Positions 37,842 to 49,662 of a stretch of DNA of 64,000 nt are shown one piece after another (positions within the stretch are counted from its first letter, which is position 1; each line of letters starts with the position of its first letter). The DNA comes from Hyperoplus lanceolatus. Lineage: Eukaryota; Chordata; Actinopteri; Uranoscopiformes; Ammodytidae. The DNA is taken from positions 16,542,001 to 16,606,000 of the forward strand of contig CM049410.1 in NCBI GenBank assembly GCA_026929865.2, read 5' to 3'. A program made the position numbers and the translations under genes. The notes under the pieces are model-generated. The model saw only the letters and a list, made by a program, of their open reading frames with translations, did not search any database and had not been told where the DNA came from.

Positions 37842-37935
37842 TGATGCTGTTCTACGGCCACCGCTAACAGGAAAGGAAGTCTGGAAGGTTTTTGTCAACT
37901 TTGACCCCAAAGAGCATACACGTCACTTCCGTGTT
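37842..37935 (-). promoter_or_regulatory. rpl27 first exon, TOP start and core promoter
   Basis: On the - strand, a pyrimidine tract CTTCCTTTCC starts at 37879 (predicted transcription start at the C). It is followed by a 38-nt noncoding exon ending at a GTGAGTG donor (37841). Upstream is ACACGGAAGTGACGTG (37918-37934), combining an ETS-type CGGAAGT and a CRE-like TGACGTG. A 5' TOP links translation to mTOR signalling in vertebrate ribosomal protein genes. Confidence 0.7.
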
Positions 37936-38243
37936 TGATGTTTTTACTTCGCGAATAAAGAAAAAAGACGTATTTTTATATTATTTTATTTCCTTGTAAC
38001 TTAAATAAAGGGCACAAACTTATTGGCTACAAAATATTTTATAAAATAAAACAAAAATAAGTTGTGTTGTGTTTTACACAGCTGTAGGACTTATTATGGT
38101 GGAAGAGTCGAATATATGAAGGACCAAACTGGCATACCGTAATTAAAAAAAATAAACAATTCATAAATTAATTAATACGCCATTAAGTTTACCAAAAAAA
38201 ATAACCTTAGGCATTAATAAATGATAAAGGGACGCACACACAA

Positions 38244-38252
<9 letters not shown>

Positions 38253-38306
<54 letters not shown>
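38253..38306. repeat. (AT)n tract
   Basis: Perfect AT dinucleotide run immediately left of a Tc1 end; the integration target (TA) lies in it. Confidence 0.95.
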
Positions 38307-38309
<3 letters not shown>

Positions 38310-40560
38310 TCCCTATATATACAGTCCATAAGTATCGGAACAGTGAGGCCAATTCCTTTATTTTTGCTATACACTGGAAACATTTGGGTTTGACACCAAA
38401 ATATGAATATGACACAATAGATCAACATTTCAGCTTTCATTTCCAGGTATTCACATCTGGATCTGATACACAACTGAGAAGATGGCATTATTTGTAAAGG
38501 AACACCAAATTTTTAGGCGAGCAAAAGTATTGGAACAGATAGACTTACGATAAATTAAAGTGAATGAGACTTAATATTGTGTTGCAAAGCCTTCGCTTGC
38601 AACAACTGCATCAAGCCTGTGACCCAGGGGCGCCGTAATGGGGGGAAAAGTTAGGACGATTCTAAGGGCCCGTGACTGGCAGGGGCCCAAAAATATTAGA
38701 CCTTAAGGATTATTTTTTTTTTTTTAATAAACCTATCATTGTTAATCGATAATCTCCATTAATAAAACATTGTAACTAAAGTGAAATAAATAAAATTAAT
38801 GGTTAATTTAAAAGTTTCTGACAAAAAGTAACAATTTCAAAACTCTGTACACCCCCGCTGCTATATTTTCTCCGCCGCTGCTATTAAAATCCTCCTCCTC
38901 ATTATTCTACTTTTCTTTTTTTTTTTTTTTTGGTTACGTAGCTCATTTTAGAAACGGGGCAATGCCTAACATAAACGCTGTCCATGCGTCGGAGGTGAAT
39001 GTAACTTACTCGGCGGAAAACAGAAACTAACGGAGGGGAGCGGCTCACTGTAGAGTCCCTTTTAGTCGCGCTGTCAGTTTTCCGTCAGGGCTCTGTGTAT
39101 CTGGGCTCGAGACATAGGCCTACAAACAGATCGCGGAACATTCACTAACGAAACAGTTAGTGGCTGAGCGAAGAATGTGGTCTAGGCTACTGTAGGCTAC
39201 TGGTGCAAATTCCACAACTCATTACTTGTGTTACAGTTTAGTACAATATGTATTAATTTATATTTGGCTGCTCCACCAGTCCAGGCAGGACAGGATAGTT
39301 AAGTTTCAGTTTCGTTTTTCATCTCCGTGTTGGACAGCTGTTCGCTCAGCTGATGGGCTCGAGCCTCACGGAGCAGACAGCGGGAGTCAGTCTAAAATCA
39401 GCGATGATCACTCTCACAAATCAAAAAGCTAAATTATAAAATAAAGCTATCTCTTCCTCCCTCTATCTGTCTGTATAGGGCCTATATTTCTCTCTCCACT
39501 GCACGCACACTGAACCTCTCCTAACTAGTTTTAAGGAAGCAGAAGGAGGATTATACCCTCATTTTGCACTTTATTATTTTTAAATATTAGAAGATTGCAG
39601 GCAAGTAAAATACCACCAGCCACTACATTCTCAATGATAGAGACGAATAATTACTTTTTTTTAGATCAAATATTTGAACAATACAGGAGAATAAATATTT
39701 GAAAGCAATACAGAATGCATGATATTACTGCATTATATTGTATTCTATTTTTGTTACCAGGAACCTAAATGTTGTCAATTTACCTACTTTACATACATTT
39801 GGTGCATAGAAATTCACCAGAATGCAGGAAATGAAGTGTTGAATGCTCAAAAATGTATGGGGGGGACACCCCCAGAACCCCACATTAAAATGTGTCCCAA
39901 ACCAAGGTTTAATCACAACCTACACCCTTGAAATTCATGAATTGTTTTGTTTTATTTGTATCTATAGGCCTTTGTATAAGGATACTTTGTAATTTTTATC
40001 ACATTATTTCAAATTAAAGTCTTAGGTCCTGCTTATCAATTGCTCATAATAACCAGTAGGCCTACTTCTGTGTTGGACATTACTGAACCTCTTCCCGTTT
40101 ATAGCACCCAAAGTCCCTGTCTAGTTCCATGTCCCCAAAAAATCAAATAAAGGAACCCCCCCCCCCCAATTTACCGTGTCGTCTAGAGGGGTCGGGGGTG
40201 TTTGTCACCTTTTTCACCTCTTATGAGTTTGCAGGTTTGGTTTAAGCGTTAAGCAAGAACTGTAAATAAATTGTGCAAATCATTTTCTGCGTTGTGGCAT
40301 TTTGTGTTTAAATATTCATTTCTATACAAAAATGTCAAAATCTGTAAATAAAGACACAACAGGCAAAGTTGCAACACCAATAATCCCATCTATCTGAATA
40401 GTAATTAGTGCATATTCTCCTCTCAAAGTGCACTAGATCAATGCATTCAAATGTAAAGGGTACAAAAAAAATTGGCCGGGGGGGCATGCCCCCGGACTCC
40501 CCTAGGACGTTTGGGGACCACGCCACCGCTGCTGAAAAAATCCTGCGGGAAACACTGGTG

Positions 40561-40797
40561 TGCATTGCTTTACGTATATTTTGCACCCTGCCGGTGAGAG
40601 TTGCAGGTGGTGAGAGAGCATTCAGTAAGCTTAAATTGATAAAAAACTATTTGAGGTCCACTATGTGCCAGGACATGCTTTGCAATCTTGCGATGCTGTC
40701 CATTGAAAGTCAGTTGGCTAGGAAGCTGGACTTCAAAGATTTGATCAGTGACTTTGCTAGTAAGAAGGCTAGGCGCTGGGCTCTTAACCATATGTAG
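40561..40797 (+). pseudogene. hAT transposase C-terminal dimerisation domain remnant
   Basis: Encodes LPVRVAGGERAFSKLKLIKN, YLRSTM and LDFKDLISDFASKKARR, the hATC dimerisation region of zinc-finger-type fish hAT transposases, ending at TAG. The upstream DDE/insertion domain is missing; it is preceded by unrelated repeat sequence with a GGGGGGGCATGCCCCC palindrome-like block at about 40478-40495. Confidence 0.85.
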
Positions 40798-41809
40798 CAC
40801 TTACAAGTGGGATGTTTTGTAATAAACAATTTGTTTTTGGAAAATGTAGGCCCTACTGAAGATAGGTGGCTATTTAAGTTACAGTATAACCAATGTTAAT
40901 TCTAGGCCAGTTTTGTAAAAATGACAGTAACATGTGTTCACTTGAACTTAATTGTATCCCACATTTTTTTATTTTCATTTCTACTCCTGTTATGTTTACA
41001 TTGTTTCTAGTTGGTATGGAGTTTAATTTAAAAATCTGCAGCCTATTTTTGTTTTTGATATTCATGTTGATGATGCAATTTATGTTAATTTAAAGAGTTT
41101 TATTTGCAGTTACATACATTGACACCACAATTGATGTTGAGATTTTTTTCATTTGAGAATTGAAAAAATAAAATGATTTTCACCATAAGAGATGGCCTGT
41201 AGCAGATTTGTTTTCCAGAATATTAGCCTTACATTGTATTTATTTATTTATTTATTTATTATTCTTTCGGACAATTCCACACAATACACAATTTTCTCTT
41301 GAAAATATTCATACATCATACTTTGTGTTGTCCGAAGGGAGACGGAAGAAGCCAAAGGCTTATCAGGTACCGCCCCCATTTTCATCAAATTCGAATTCAG
41401 ATACACAGTTACTGTTACAGAAAATAAAAATAAAACAAAAAACATTTTTTTTTTTATATATAGCTATATATATATATATACATACATACATATATACACA
41501 TATATATATATACACATATATACACATACATACACATACATTTTTTTTTTTTTTTTTTTTAAGAATCTGCAGTCCAATACACAATCAATTTTAATGTAAT
41601 TGCTTCAGCTTTTAAGATCAGTTCAGCACAGTTCAGTTTCTCTGTGACAATGCCAAGTGTATAAAGTGTGAAGTGGCCTTGTATTTGGCCTGTTTCATTT
41701 CTTAACTGGTAGACAAAACACTTCTGCAAAAGTATTCAAAAACAAGTCTGACAGCTGGCCTGTATTATTCTTTACAATATTGATATGTAAGTGACATTGA
41801 CATTGTGCT

Positions 41810-43611
41810 CAGGTTATTAGTCTGTAATTTTCAATAATTTTTGAAACATAATTTGCTTTGAAATTGCGCAAACTGCAACTCCCTGTGACAACTTCATCAA
41901 GTCCATTCCACAGCTTAATACCCTTTATAGAAATCGAAAAGGATTTAAGTGTGGTCCGTATATTTTTCTCAGTGAATTTATCTTTTCTTCTTAAATCATG
42001 CAAAACTTCTCTGTCTTCAAACATTACTTGTAAACTGTTTGGAAGGCTTTTTTTGAAGCCTTGTAAATAATTTGTACTGTGTGGTAATTTACCACATCAC
42101 GTAATTTGAGAATTCTACCTTCAATAAAAAAGTTATTAGTGTGTGCCCTGTAATTGGCTTGGTAAATAATTCGTATTGCTTTCTTTTGAAGAATCTCCAA
42201 CGGGTGCAATGTACCTTTGTAAGTGTTTCCCCATATTTCAGCACAGTAATGCAGATGTGGGGAAACTAAACTCCAGTATAATACAAGTAAGGCCTTTTGA
42301 TTGAAACAATGTTGTGCTTTCCAAAGTATAGAAATACTCCTGGCTATTTTGCCCCTGAGATGGCTAACTTGTGGTTTCCAGCTTAATTTATCGTCAATTA
42401 TTACCCCTAGGACTTTGTGTTGCTTGACCCTTTGAATTTCAATCCCATTTACCTTGATTTTTACAGCGACATCTGATGCTCTCCTGCCAAACATCATGAA
42501 TTTAGTTTTTTCTAAATTTAGTGATAACTTATTTCGGTTTAACCACTCATGTAACTTAGTCAATTCAATGTTTACGATCTCAACCATATTATTCAGATCT
42601 TTCCCCGAATAGAAGATGTTTGTGTCGTCAGCAAATAAAATTAACCTTAAGACTTTTGACACTTTACATATGTCATTTATATAAAGCAGGAATAATTTCG
42701 GCCCCAAGATTGACCCCTGAGGGACCCCACAAACAATATCTAAGCATGTCGATGTGAACTCCCCTAATTTCACAAATTGTTTCCTGTCATGTAAATAACT
42801 TCTGACCCAGTCATGTGCCAAACCTCGAATGCCATAATTCTCCAGTTTATTAAGAAGGATGTCATGATTAATAGTGTCGAATGCTTTTTTGAGGTCTAAG
42901 AAAATTCCTATAGAGTACAATTTGTGATCAATAGCATTACTAATAATTTCTACCGATTCAGCCAAGGCCAGTGCGGTGGAATGATTCTTTCTAAAGCCGA
43001 ATTGACTGTCATACAGAAGTTGATGTTTAGTAATGAATTCATCAAGTCTATTGCTGAATAACTTTTCCAGAATTTTAGAAAATTGTGTTAAAAGTGAGAC
43101 TGGTCTATAATTAGTAAATGAATGTTCATCACCATTCTTATGTAATGGTATAACCTTTGCTACTTTCATGTTAGAAGGAAAAATGCCTGTTTGAAAAGAT
43201 AGGTTAAAAAGGTGTGTTAACGGTTTAATAATAGTTTCTTGCACTGATTTGATTACTTTCATGTGAAACCCTAGCGCGTCTCTAGAGGTCTTTGTTTTCA
43301 TTCCAAGCAATATCTCCCTTATCTCGTTGGCCTCGACTGGCTTCAAAAACAAGGAGTGTTGAAGAGACGCTTCGTTTTCACTAGACTCCCCTACACTCTT
43401 CCCACAGATCCCTTTTGCTAAATTAGGTCCAATATTAACAAAAAATTCATTTAGTTTATTTACCGCAGTGTTCATGCATTCAAACTTAACGTTATTTTCA
43501 TGGAAATACTGAGGATAATTATGTATTCTGCTGTCATTTCTTAACACTGTATTTACTATGTCCCACAATTTTTTGGGTTGATTTGCATTTGTTTCTAACA
43601 ACTTACCATAA
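41810..43611 (-). pseudogene. LINE copy A ORF2, reverse transcriptase part
   Basis: Contains YRPVSLLTQFSKILEKLFSN, SQFGFRKNHST, IGIFLDLKKAFDTINHD (motif A), GVPQGSILGPKLFLLYIND (motif B), LILFADDTNIF (catalytic FADD) and a C-terminal tail. The frame is open from the copy B junction to 42024. Near 42055 one A is missing from an A run compared with copy B (7 versus 8), ending the frame early; the tail continues in another frame to about 41810. Confidence 0.9.
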
Positions 43612-43650
43612 TATATATTATATTATTATAATATAATATAATATTTATAA

Positions 43651-45420
43651 TAGCCAATTTGGCTTTAGAAAGAATCATTCCACGGCGCTGGCCTTGGCTG
43701 AATCGATTGAAATCATTAGTAATGCTATAGATCACAAATCATACTGTATAGGAATTTTTATAGACCTTAAAAAAGCTTTTGACACTATAAATCACAAGAT
43801 CCTTATCAATAAGCTGGAGAATTATGGCATTAGAGGTATAGCACGGGACTGGGTCAGAAGTTATTTACAGGACAGGAAACAATATGTGAAATTAGGGGAG
43901 ATCACATCGACTTGCTTGGATATTGTTTGTGGGGTCCCTCAAGGGTCAATTTTAGGGCCGAAATTATTCCTGCTTTACATAAATGATATTTGGAAAGTTT
44001 CGAAGGTCTTAAAGTTAATTTTATTCGCTGATGACACAAACATCTTCTATTCGGGGCATGATCTGAGTAATATGGTTGAGACTGTAAACATTGAATTGAC
44101 TAAGTTACATGGGTGGTTAAACCGAAATAAGTTATCATTAAATTTGGAAAAAACTAAATTCATGTTGTTTGGTAGGAGAGCAGCAGATGTCGCTGTGAAA
44201 ATCCAGGTAAATGGGACAGATATTGAAAGGGTCAAGCAACACAAAGTACTAGGGGTAATAATGGATGACAAGTTAAGTTGGAAACCACAAGTTAGCCATC
44301 TTAGGGGCAAAATAGCCAGGAGTATTTCTATACTTTGGAAAGCACAACATTGTTTCAATCAAAAGGCCTTACTTGTATTATACTGGTCTTTAGTTTCCCC
44401 ACATCTGCATTACTGTGTTGAGGTGTGGGGAAACACTTACAAAGGTACATTGTACCCATTGGAGATCCTTCAAAAAAGGGCAATACGAATAATATATCAA
44501 GCAACTTACAGGGCACACACTAATAACTTCTTTATTGATGGTAGAATTCTCAAATTACGGGACATAGTAAGTTACCACACCGCACAAATGATGTACAAGG
44601 CTTCAAAAAAAAGCCTTCCTGTCAGTTTACAAGCAATGTTTGAAGACAGAGGAGTCTCGCATGATTTAAGAAGAAAAAGAAAATTCATAGAGAAAAACAT
44701 ACGGACCACACTTAAGTCATTTTCGATTTCTGTAAAGGGTATTAAATTATGGAATGAACTTGATGAAGATATCACAGGGAGTTGCAGTTTGCGAAATTTC
44801 AAAATAATGTATGTCTCTAAAATTATGGAAAATTATAGACTGTATGCAGAGCACTAAGAAACGGATAAAAGGTGGTTGGCACTTTCATAACATTATTGTA
44901 AAAGATAGGTCAGCAGAATGAGTTGTTTGGGTTTGAATACTTTTGCAGTTGTGTTTAGACTACCAGATAATGACATTGAAAAGGCCACAATAAAAGGGCA
45001 AAACAAACTCTGCATTGTCAGAAACTCAGAACGGAGCAGAACTGATCTTAAAAGCTGAAGCAAGTGGATTAATCATGGAACTGCTAAATTGGTCTCTAAA
45101 TGCAAATGTATATAGATATATATACTTAATCCTTGTGTACTTTCTTCCTTTTATTTTTATTTTTATTTTTATTTTTTATTTTTCTCTTATTTTTTACTTT
45201 TCATTATTTTCTTTTTTCCTGTTTTCTTTTCTTTTCTGTGATCAGTAAATGTGAATCTGATTTTGAATCTGATGAAAGTGGGGGCGGGACTCGATAAGCC
45301 TTAGGCTTCTTCCGTCACCCTTCGGGCAATACTAATTAAGATTTATGATGTGAATGAGATAATTTGTGTATTGTGTGAAATTGTCCGAAAGAAATAAATA
45401 AATAAATAAATAAATAATAA
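43651..45420 (+). mobile_element. 5'-truncated LINE, copy B, inserted antisense into copy A
   Basis: Starts abruptly within the RT (SQFGFRKNHS) and ends with the family 3' UTR and a perfect AAATAAATAAAT-type tail. Joining the flanks (copy A ORF2 at 45421 and about 43611, - strand) restores an uninterrupted coding frame, showing the insertion point. A short AT-rich duplication is plausible but blurred by AT filler at 43611-43650. Confidence 0.9.
43652..44857 (+). pseudogene. LINE copy B ORF2 fragment, RT and C-terminal region
   Basis: Frame open for about 400 codons from the truncation point to TAA, with motif A (FIDLKKAFDTINHK), motif B (GVPQGSILGPK) and FADD (LILFADDTNIF). Closely similar to copy A over the same region. 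No endonuclease or ORF1. Confidence 0.9.
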
Positions 45421-46640
45421 TTCTTTTTACAGTCTCTGAGAATGTTATTTAGCTTGTTACGATAGATTTTATATTTTAACTCCGCCTTTGGTGTCCTTGC
45501 TTTTATGAATCTTTTGTACAATGTATTTTTCTTTTTGCAAGCATTTATCAAGGATTTAGTTAGCCACTGTTTATCATGTCTTTGCTTTAAGGCCCTTTTT
45601 TTAAGTGGACAATTTTTATCATACAGCCTTTGAAATATCTGCAGGAATAAATCGAAACTTGCATTAACATCCTTCCCCTTGTATACAGAGTCCCAACTTT
45701 GCGTCAATAAGTCATTTTTCAGTGCTTCTATCCTCTCATCAGTTTCCAACCTTACAAATATCTCTTTGTTTGTTCTCTGCTGCAACTTTTGTTTCCAATC
45801 GTATATAGCAAAAACAGGTAAATGGTCGCTTATGTCATTAATCAGGAGTCCACTTTCTATTTCATCCCCCATAACATTCGTAAATATGTTGTCTATTAAT
45901 GTGGCACTCTTTACTGTAATCCTGCTTGGCCTTGTAATTAAGGGCTGAATACCCATAACATGCAAAGTATTTACAAATTCTTCAGTCAGTGAATTAGTAG
46001 TATTTAGTAAATCAATGTTTGTATCCCCACAGATAAATATCTTCTTTTGATTTGACTTAGAAAATAGTTCTCCCACGTATTCTATAAAGTCTTCCATTTT
46101 TGAATCGGGTGTTCTGTACACACAGCTGATAATTAAACACTTGTCCTTCATTAGAATTTCAATAGTCACACATTCCAATAGGTTATCAATTGCAGTGCAC
46201 ATGCTATTTACGATTTCAAACCTTATATTTTCATCCACAAAAAGGGCCACTCCTCCCCCTCTCTTGTTCATTCTGTTGACACAAACCAGTTTATACCCCT
46301 TTAATTGGAAGTCCATGCCTTTGCCTTCATTAATCCATGTTTCTGATACGGCAATGATGTTAAACGGGTTGCTGAATTTCTGTAGATATTCCTTAATCTG
46401 TGAAAAATTTGTGTAGAGACTTCTGCTATTAAAATGAATGATGGACAATTTTCCATTTGAATGAAAGTGTCTTATGAATTGATCCTCAGTATGGTAATGA
46501 CAGTCTTTTTTCCCGATATTGTAGAAATGATTGTCTGGGTCAATTATTTCATTTGGGTCTGAAAATGTGGGATCCACATAATGATTAGCTAATAACTCCA
46601 GCCTTTCATGATCATTTATCCAATCAGTTGTGTTACTCAT
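45421..46640 (-). CDS. LINE copy A ORF2, endonuclease part
   Basis: Begins MSNTTDWINDHERL. An exonuclease-endonuclease-phosphatase fold makes the target nick. Visible active-site motifs: IIHFNSRSL (Asn), AVSETWIN (Glu), ICGDTNID (Asp/Asn), ATLIDNIFTN and ISDHLPVF (SDH). Open for about 407 codons up to the copy B insertion at CKKNYY. Confidence 0.92.
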
Positions 46641-46742
46641 CCTCTCTGCTTGAGTCGTTCAGGTCCTCTTCCCTCCGGAATTGAACCAGATCTTCCTCGG
46701 TTCTGATTTGCACAATTTTAGCTTCTTCAGGTGTAGCTCCAT

Positions 46743-47486
46743 TCATTTTGATGAAGATTCTTCCATCTCTCGTCCAGGTTTGTTGGACCTGTCCACCTTT
46801 TTTAATCCTCTTGCTTGGTAGGCCAGATAAGCGTTTCTCTTGGTTAGATTTTCACTCATTCCAATTAGTTCGCCTTTAAGCTTCCTGCCTTGACTGAGCA
46901 AATTTATCTTATGCTTTCTACTCACGAATTTCAGAATGACAGCACGCTTTTTGGTTAATTTTCCCTTCGGGAGAAGAAAACAGGAATCCACGTTCTCCAG
47001 ATCCAGACTAATGCCTTTGCTTTTCAGGAACATTTCAACCTGGTTTTCCACCGACACATACCCTGTATCGCCCTCTTCATCTCCACTCACGGCAGTTGCA
47101 TACGACCTTGGTTTAATAGTAATTCCAGTCAGTATTACATCTCTGTTTTTTGCTTGTTGATCCTGTTCATCAATTTTATCTCCAAGCTCTTTCAAGAGCT
47201 GATCTTTCTTCACATTGACGGCATGAAGTTCCTTCAATTCGATCATCAGTGGCTTCAGACCAGCAGCAATTTTCTCTTTGATTTTTACATCAAAACGCCC
47301 CATCCATTCTTCCATAATTCCAGCCAGCTCAGCCTTCCGCTGTGCTCGCTCCGTCTCCCTCTCACTTTTTATTTCTCTCTTCAACTCTGCCAACATTCCT
47401 TTCTTCAAGTCTGCCAACTGTTTTTTCATTTCTTCGGCAAAGCCTTTGTCCTCTTCCTTATCAGTGTTTTTTCCTTTTTTGGACAT
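46743..47486 (-). CDS. LINE copy A ORF1 (nucleic-acid-binding protein)
   Basis: An intact 247-residue frame. Residues ~10-105 are Lys/Glu-rich coiled coil for multimerisation. The following part (NRDVILTGI, VDSCFLLPKG, RAVILKFVSR) resembles the RRM-like domain of LINE ORF1 proteins that binds the element RNA. It is followed after ~100 nt by ORF2. Confidence 0.85.
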   Translation of the reverse strand: MSKKGKNTDKEEDKGFAEEMKKQLADLKKGMLAELKREIKSERETERAQRKAELAGIMEEWMGRFDVKIKEKIAAGLKPLMIELKELHAVNVKKDQLLKELGDKIDEQDQQAKNRDVILTGITIKPRSYATAVSGDEEGDTGYVSVENQVEMFLKSKGISLDLENVDSCFLLPKGKLTKKRAVILKFVSRKHKINLLSQGRKLKGELIGMSENLTKRNAYLAYQARGLKKVDRSNKPGREMEESSSK

Positions 47487-47883
47487 CTCCAGAGATTTTT
47501 AGAGATTTTCAGAATCTGAATTCTCCGCTGCTCTCAGTAATAGCTGTTCACCCTCGACAAGCCGGAAAAAAAAAAAAAAAAAAAAAAAAAACCGTAGAGA
47601 ATTGTCTGCAGAATGTTGAACATTTGCACAGTGTTGTATTTTAACAGCTCAGTGTCAGTGTATTGTAGGCCTTTAGTATTGGACTTCAACGTATACGTGC
47701 AAGTCTGTATGAATAGAGTTATAGGTAGTTTAGGTATCTTAAGCTTCAATGGGTCGGTGGGGTTCTGAACGTTCCGTTACAGAAAATTGCATTTGCTTGG
47801 CGTGGCCTGGTTGGGGGCCCAGAGTGATATCTTTTCATGGGGCCCAAAATCCCTGGCGGCGCCCCTGCTGTGACCCATTGACA

Positions 47884-48195
47884 TCACAAAACATTTGAAT
47901 CCTCCTTTTTGATGCTTTTCCAGGCTTTCACCGCAGCCTTATTCAGTTGCTGTTTGTTTACGCTCTTCAGTCTCCTCTTTAGCAGGTAAAATGCTTGCTC
48001 TATAGGGTTTAAGTCTGGAGATTGACTTGACCAGTCTAAAACCTTCCATCGCTTGACCCTGATTAACTCCTTTGTTGTTTTTGCAATGTGTTTTGGGTCA
48101 TTATCTTGCTGCATCATGAAGGATCTTCCAATCAGTTTGGTTGCATCTTCCTTTAAATTGGCAGAAAAAATGTTTGTGTAAACTTCTGAGTTCAT
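47884..48195 (-). pseudogene. Tc1 transposase C-terminal half, left arm
   Basis: A 103-codon frame with MMQQDNDPKHIAKTTKELI (second Asp) and QSPDLNPIEQAFYLLKRRL (third acidic residue). A different Tc1 family from the one in bcat2 intron 3. Confidence 0.85.
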
Positions 48196-48389
48196 TTAGC
48201 TGTTGCCATCATGTGTTACATCATCAATGAAGATTAATGAGCCCATCCGAGAAGAAAACATGCAAGCCCAAGCCATGGGCTGTTTCACAGATGAGCTTGT
48301 ATGCTTGGGGTCATGAGCAGATCCTTTCTTTCTCCAAACTTTAGCCTTTCCATCACTTTGGTAAAGGTTCATCTTGACAACAACACAGT

Positions 48390-48795
48390 AACACATGATA
48401 GCAGCAGCAAAATGAACTTAGAAGTCTACAGAAACATTCTGTCTGCCAATTTAAATAAAGATGCAACCAAACTGATTGAAAGATCCTTCATCATGCAGCA
48501 AGGTAATGACCCTAAAAAACTGCAAAAACAACAAAGGAGTTCATCAGGGGCAAGAAATGGAAAGTTTTAGACTGGCCAAGTCAATCTCCAGACTTAAACC
48601 CTATAGAGCATGCATTTTACCTGCTAAAGAGGAGACCGAAGGGTGTAACCCCCCAAAACAAACAGCAACTGAATGAGGCTGGGGTAAAGGCCTGGAAAAG
48701 CATCACAAAAGAAGAATGCAAAAGTTTTGTTATGTCAATGGGTCACAGGCTTGATGCAGTTATTGCAAGCGAAGGATTTGCAACAAAATATTAAG
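48390..48795 (+). pseudogene. Tc1 transposase C-terminal half, right arm
   Basis: The inverted counterpart of 47884-48195: NLEVYRNILSANLNKDATKL and MQQGNDPK, then in other frames LDWPSQSPDLNPIEHAF-like sequence, with indels. The catalytic HDNDP/QDNDP Asp position reads GNDP. Confidence 0.8.
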
Positions 48796-49625
48796 TCTTA
48801 TTCACTTAAATTTACTTTAAGTCTATCTGTTCCAATACTTTTGCTCACCTAAAAATGTGGTGTTCCTTTACAAAAAATGCTATCTTCTCAGTTGTGTATC
48901 AGATCCAGATGTAAATACCTGGAAATGAAAGCTTAAATGTTTATCTATTGTCTCATATTCATATTTTGGTGTCAAACCCAAATGTTTCCAGTCTATAGCA
49001 AAAATAAAGGAATTGGCCTCACTGTTCCGATACTTATGGAGGGGACTGTATATATATATATAATATAATATATATATTTATATATATTTTCACATTTTGA
49101 TCACTATTTGGTTAGCTTTGTATTAACTCCCATATGTATTTGCTTTCACATTTCATTGTTAAATAATCTATTAATTTTAAAATGTATTAATTTATGTATG
49201 TTTAATTTAAAATAAATGTAAATGTACCAGGCAATGTATTACCCTTAACCATTATTTAGTGCAACTTTATTTTACTTTTGGTGCATTAACAATATATTCA
49301 TTTTACTGAGTAATATTTTTATAATTTTGTCAGTAACAATCCTGCATTCGGATCTTCTACCGAAGGGAAACTTACTCATTACTTGTAAAAGTCGTTATTT
49401 GGAACTAAAGGTATAAGAAGTAAAATAAATTAAAGTATCTAAAGCAAAAGTACTCATTATTCAGAATGATCCTCTGCATGCATTACAGAATATGCAGTTG
49501 CAAGTTTTGTTTCGGGAAAAAGGAAAACGACTCTCAGAGATTAGTTTACTGTTTAATTGGTTTTACAGCTGTTGGTATGCAACAAACATGATAAAAAAAA
49601 CACAATTCATACCTCCCAATAAATT

Positions 49626-49630
<5 letters not shown>

Positions 49631-49662
<32 letters not shown>
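49631..49662. repeat. (GATT)n microsatellite
   Basis: Perfect tetranucleotide run. Confidence 0.95.

Larger units (their letters stand above)
41238..47565 (-). mobile_element. Near full-length LINE, copy A, in the hAT element
   Basis: On the - strand, 5' to 3': short 5' UTR, ORF1 (47486-46743), ORF2 beginning at 46640, interrupted by copy B (43651-45420), continuing at about 43611 to about 41810, then a 3' UTR and a TAAA-type tail at 41238-41260. The apurinic-type endonuclease at the start of ORF2 and the RT sequence place it in the Jockey/CR1-like group; I cannot name the family. ORF1 and the endonuclease frame are open, so it is fairly recent. Confidence 0.9.
38625..47867. mobile_element. 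hAT transposon with 8-bp target duplication, carrying LINE insertions
   Basis: Terminal inverted repeats CAGGGGCGCCG at 38625-38635 and its complement ending at 47867. The flanking CTGTGACC at 38617-38624 and 47868-47875 is an exact 8-bp target duplication, diagnostic of hAT. The only transposase part seen is the C-terminal dimerisation region at 40561-40797. Removing the LINE (about 41238-47565) leaves about 2.9 kb of hAT sequence. Confidence 0.9.
38307..49048. mobile_element. Fold-back Tc1-like transposon relic hosting nested insertions
   Basis: Left end 38307-38624 (CAGTCC...CATAAGTATCGGAACAG) and right end ~48740-49048 are inverted copies; the left tip has a small duplication of TATATACAGTC. 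After removal of the hAT at 38625-47867 the element is about 1.5 kb. Its arms (38307-38624 plus 47876-~48215, and ~48390-49048, about 650 bp each) are inverted copies carrying the C-terminal transposase coding part. TA flanks the right end. Confidence 0.82.

Noticed and set aside
45336..46640. LINE ORF2 product as a host endonuclease or a viral remnant
   Set aside because: The order ORF1, endonuclease and RT with a TAAA-type tail and no LTR, protease or envelope identifies a non-LTR retrotransposon.
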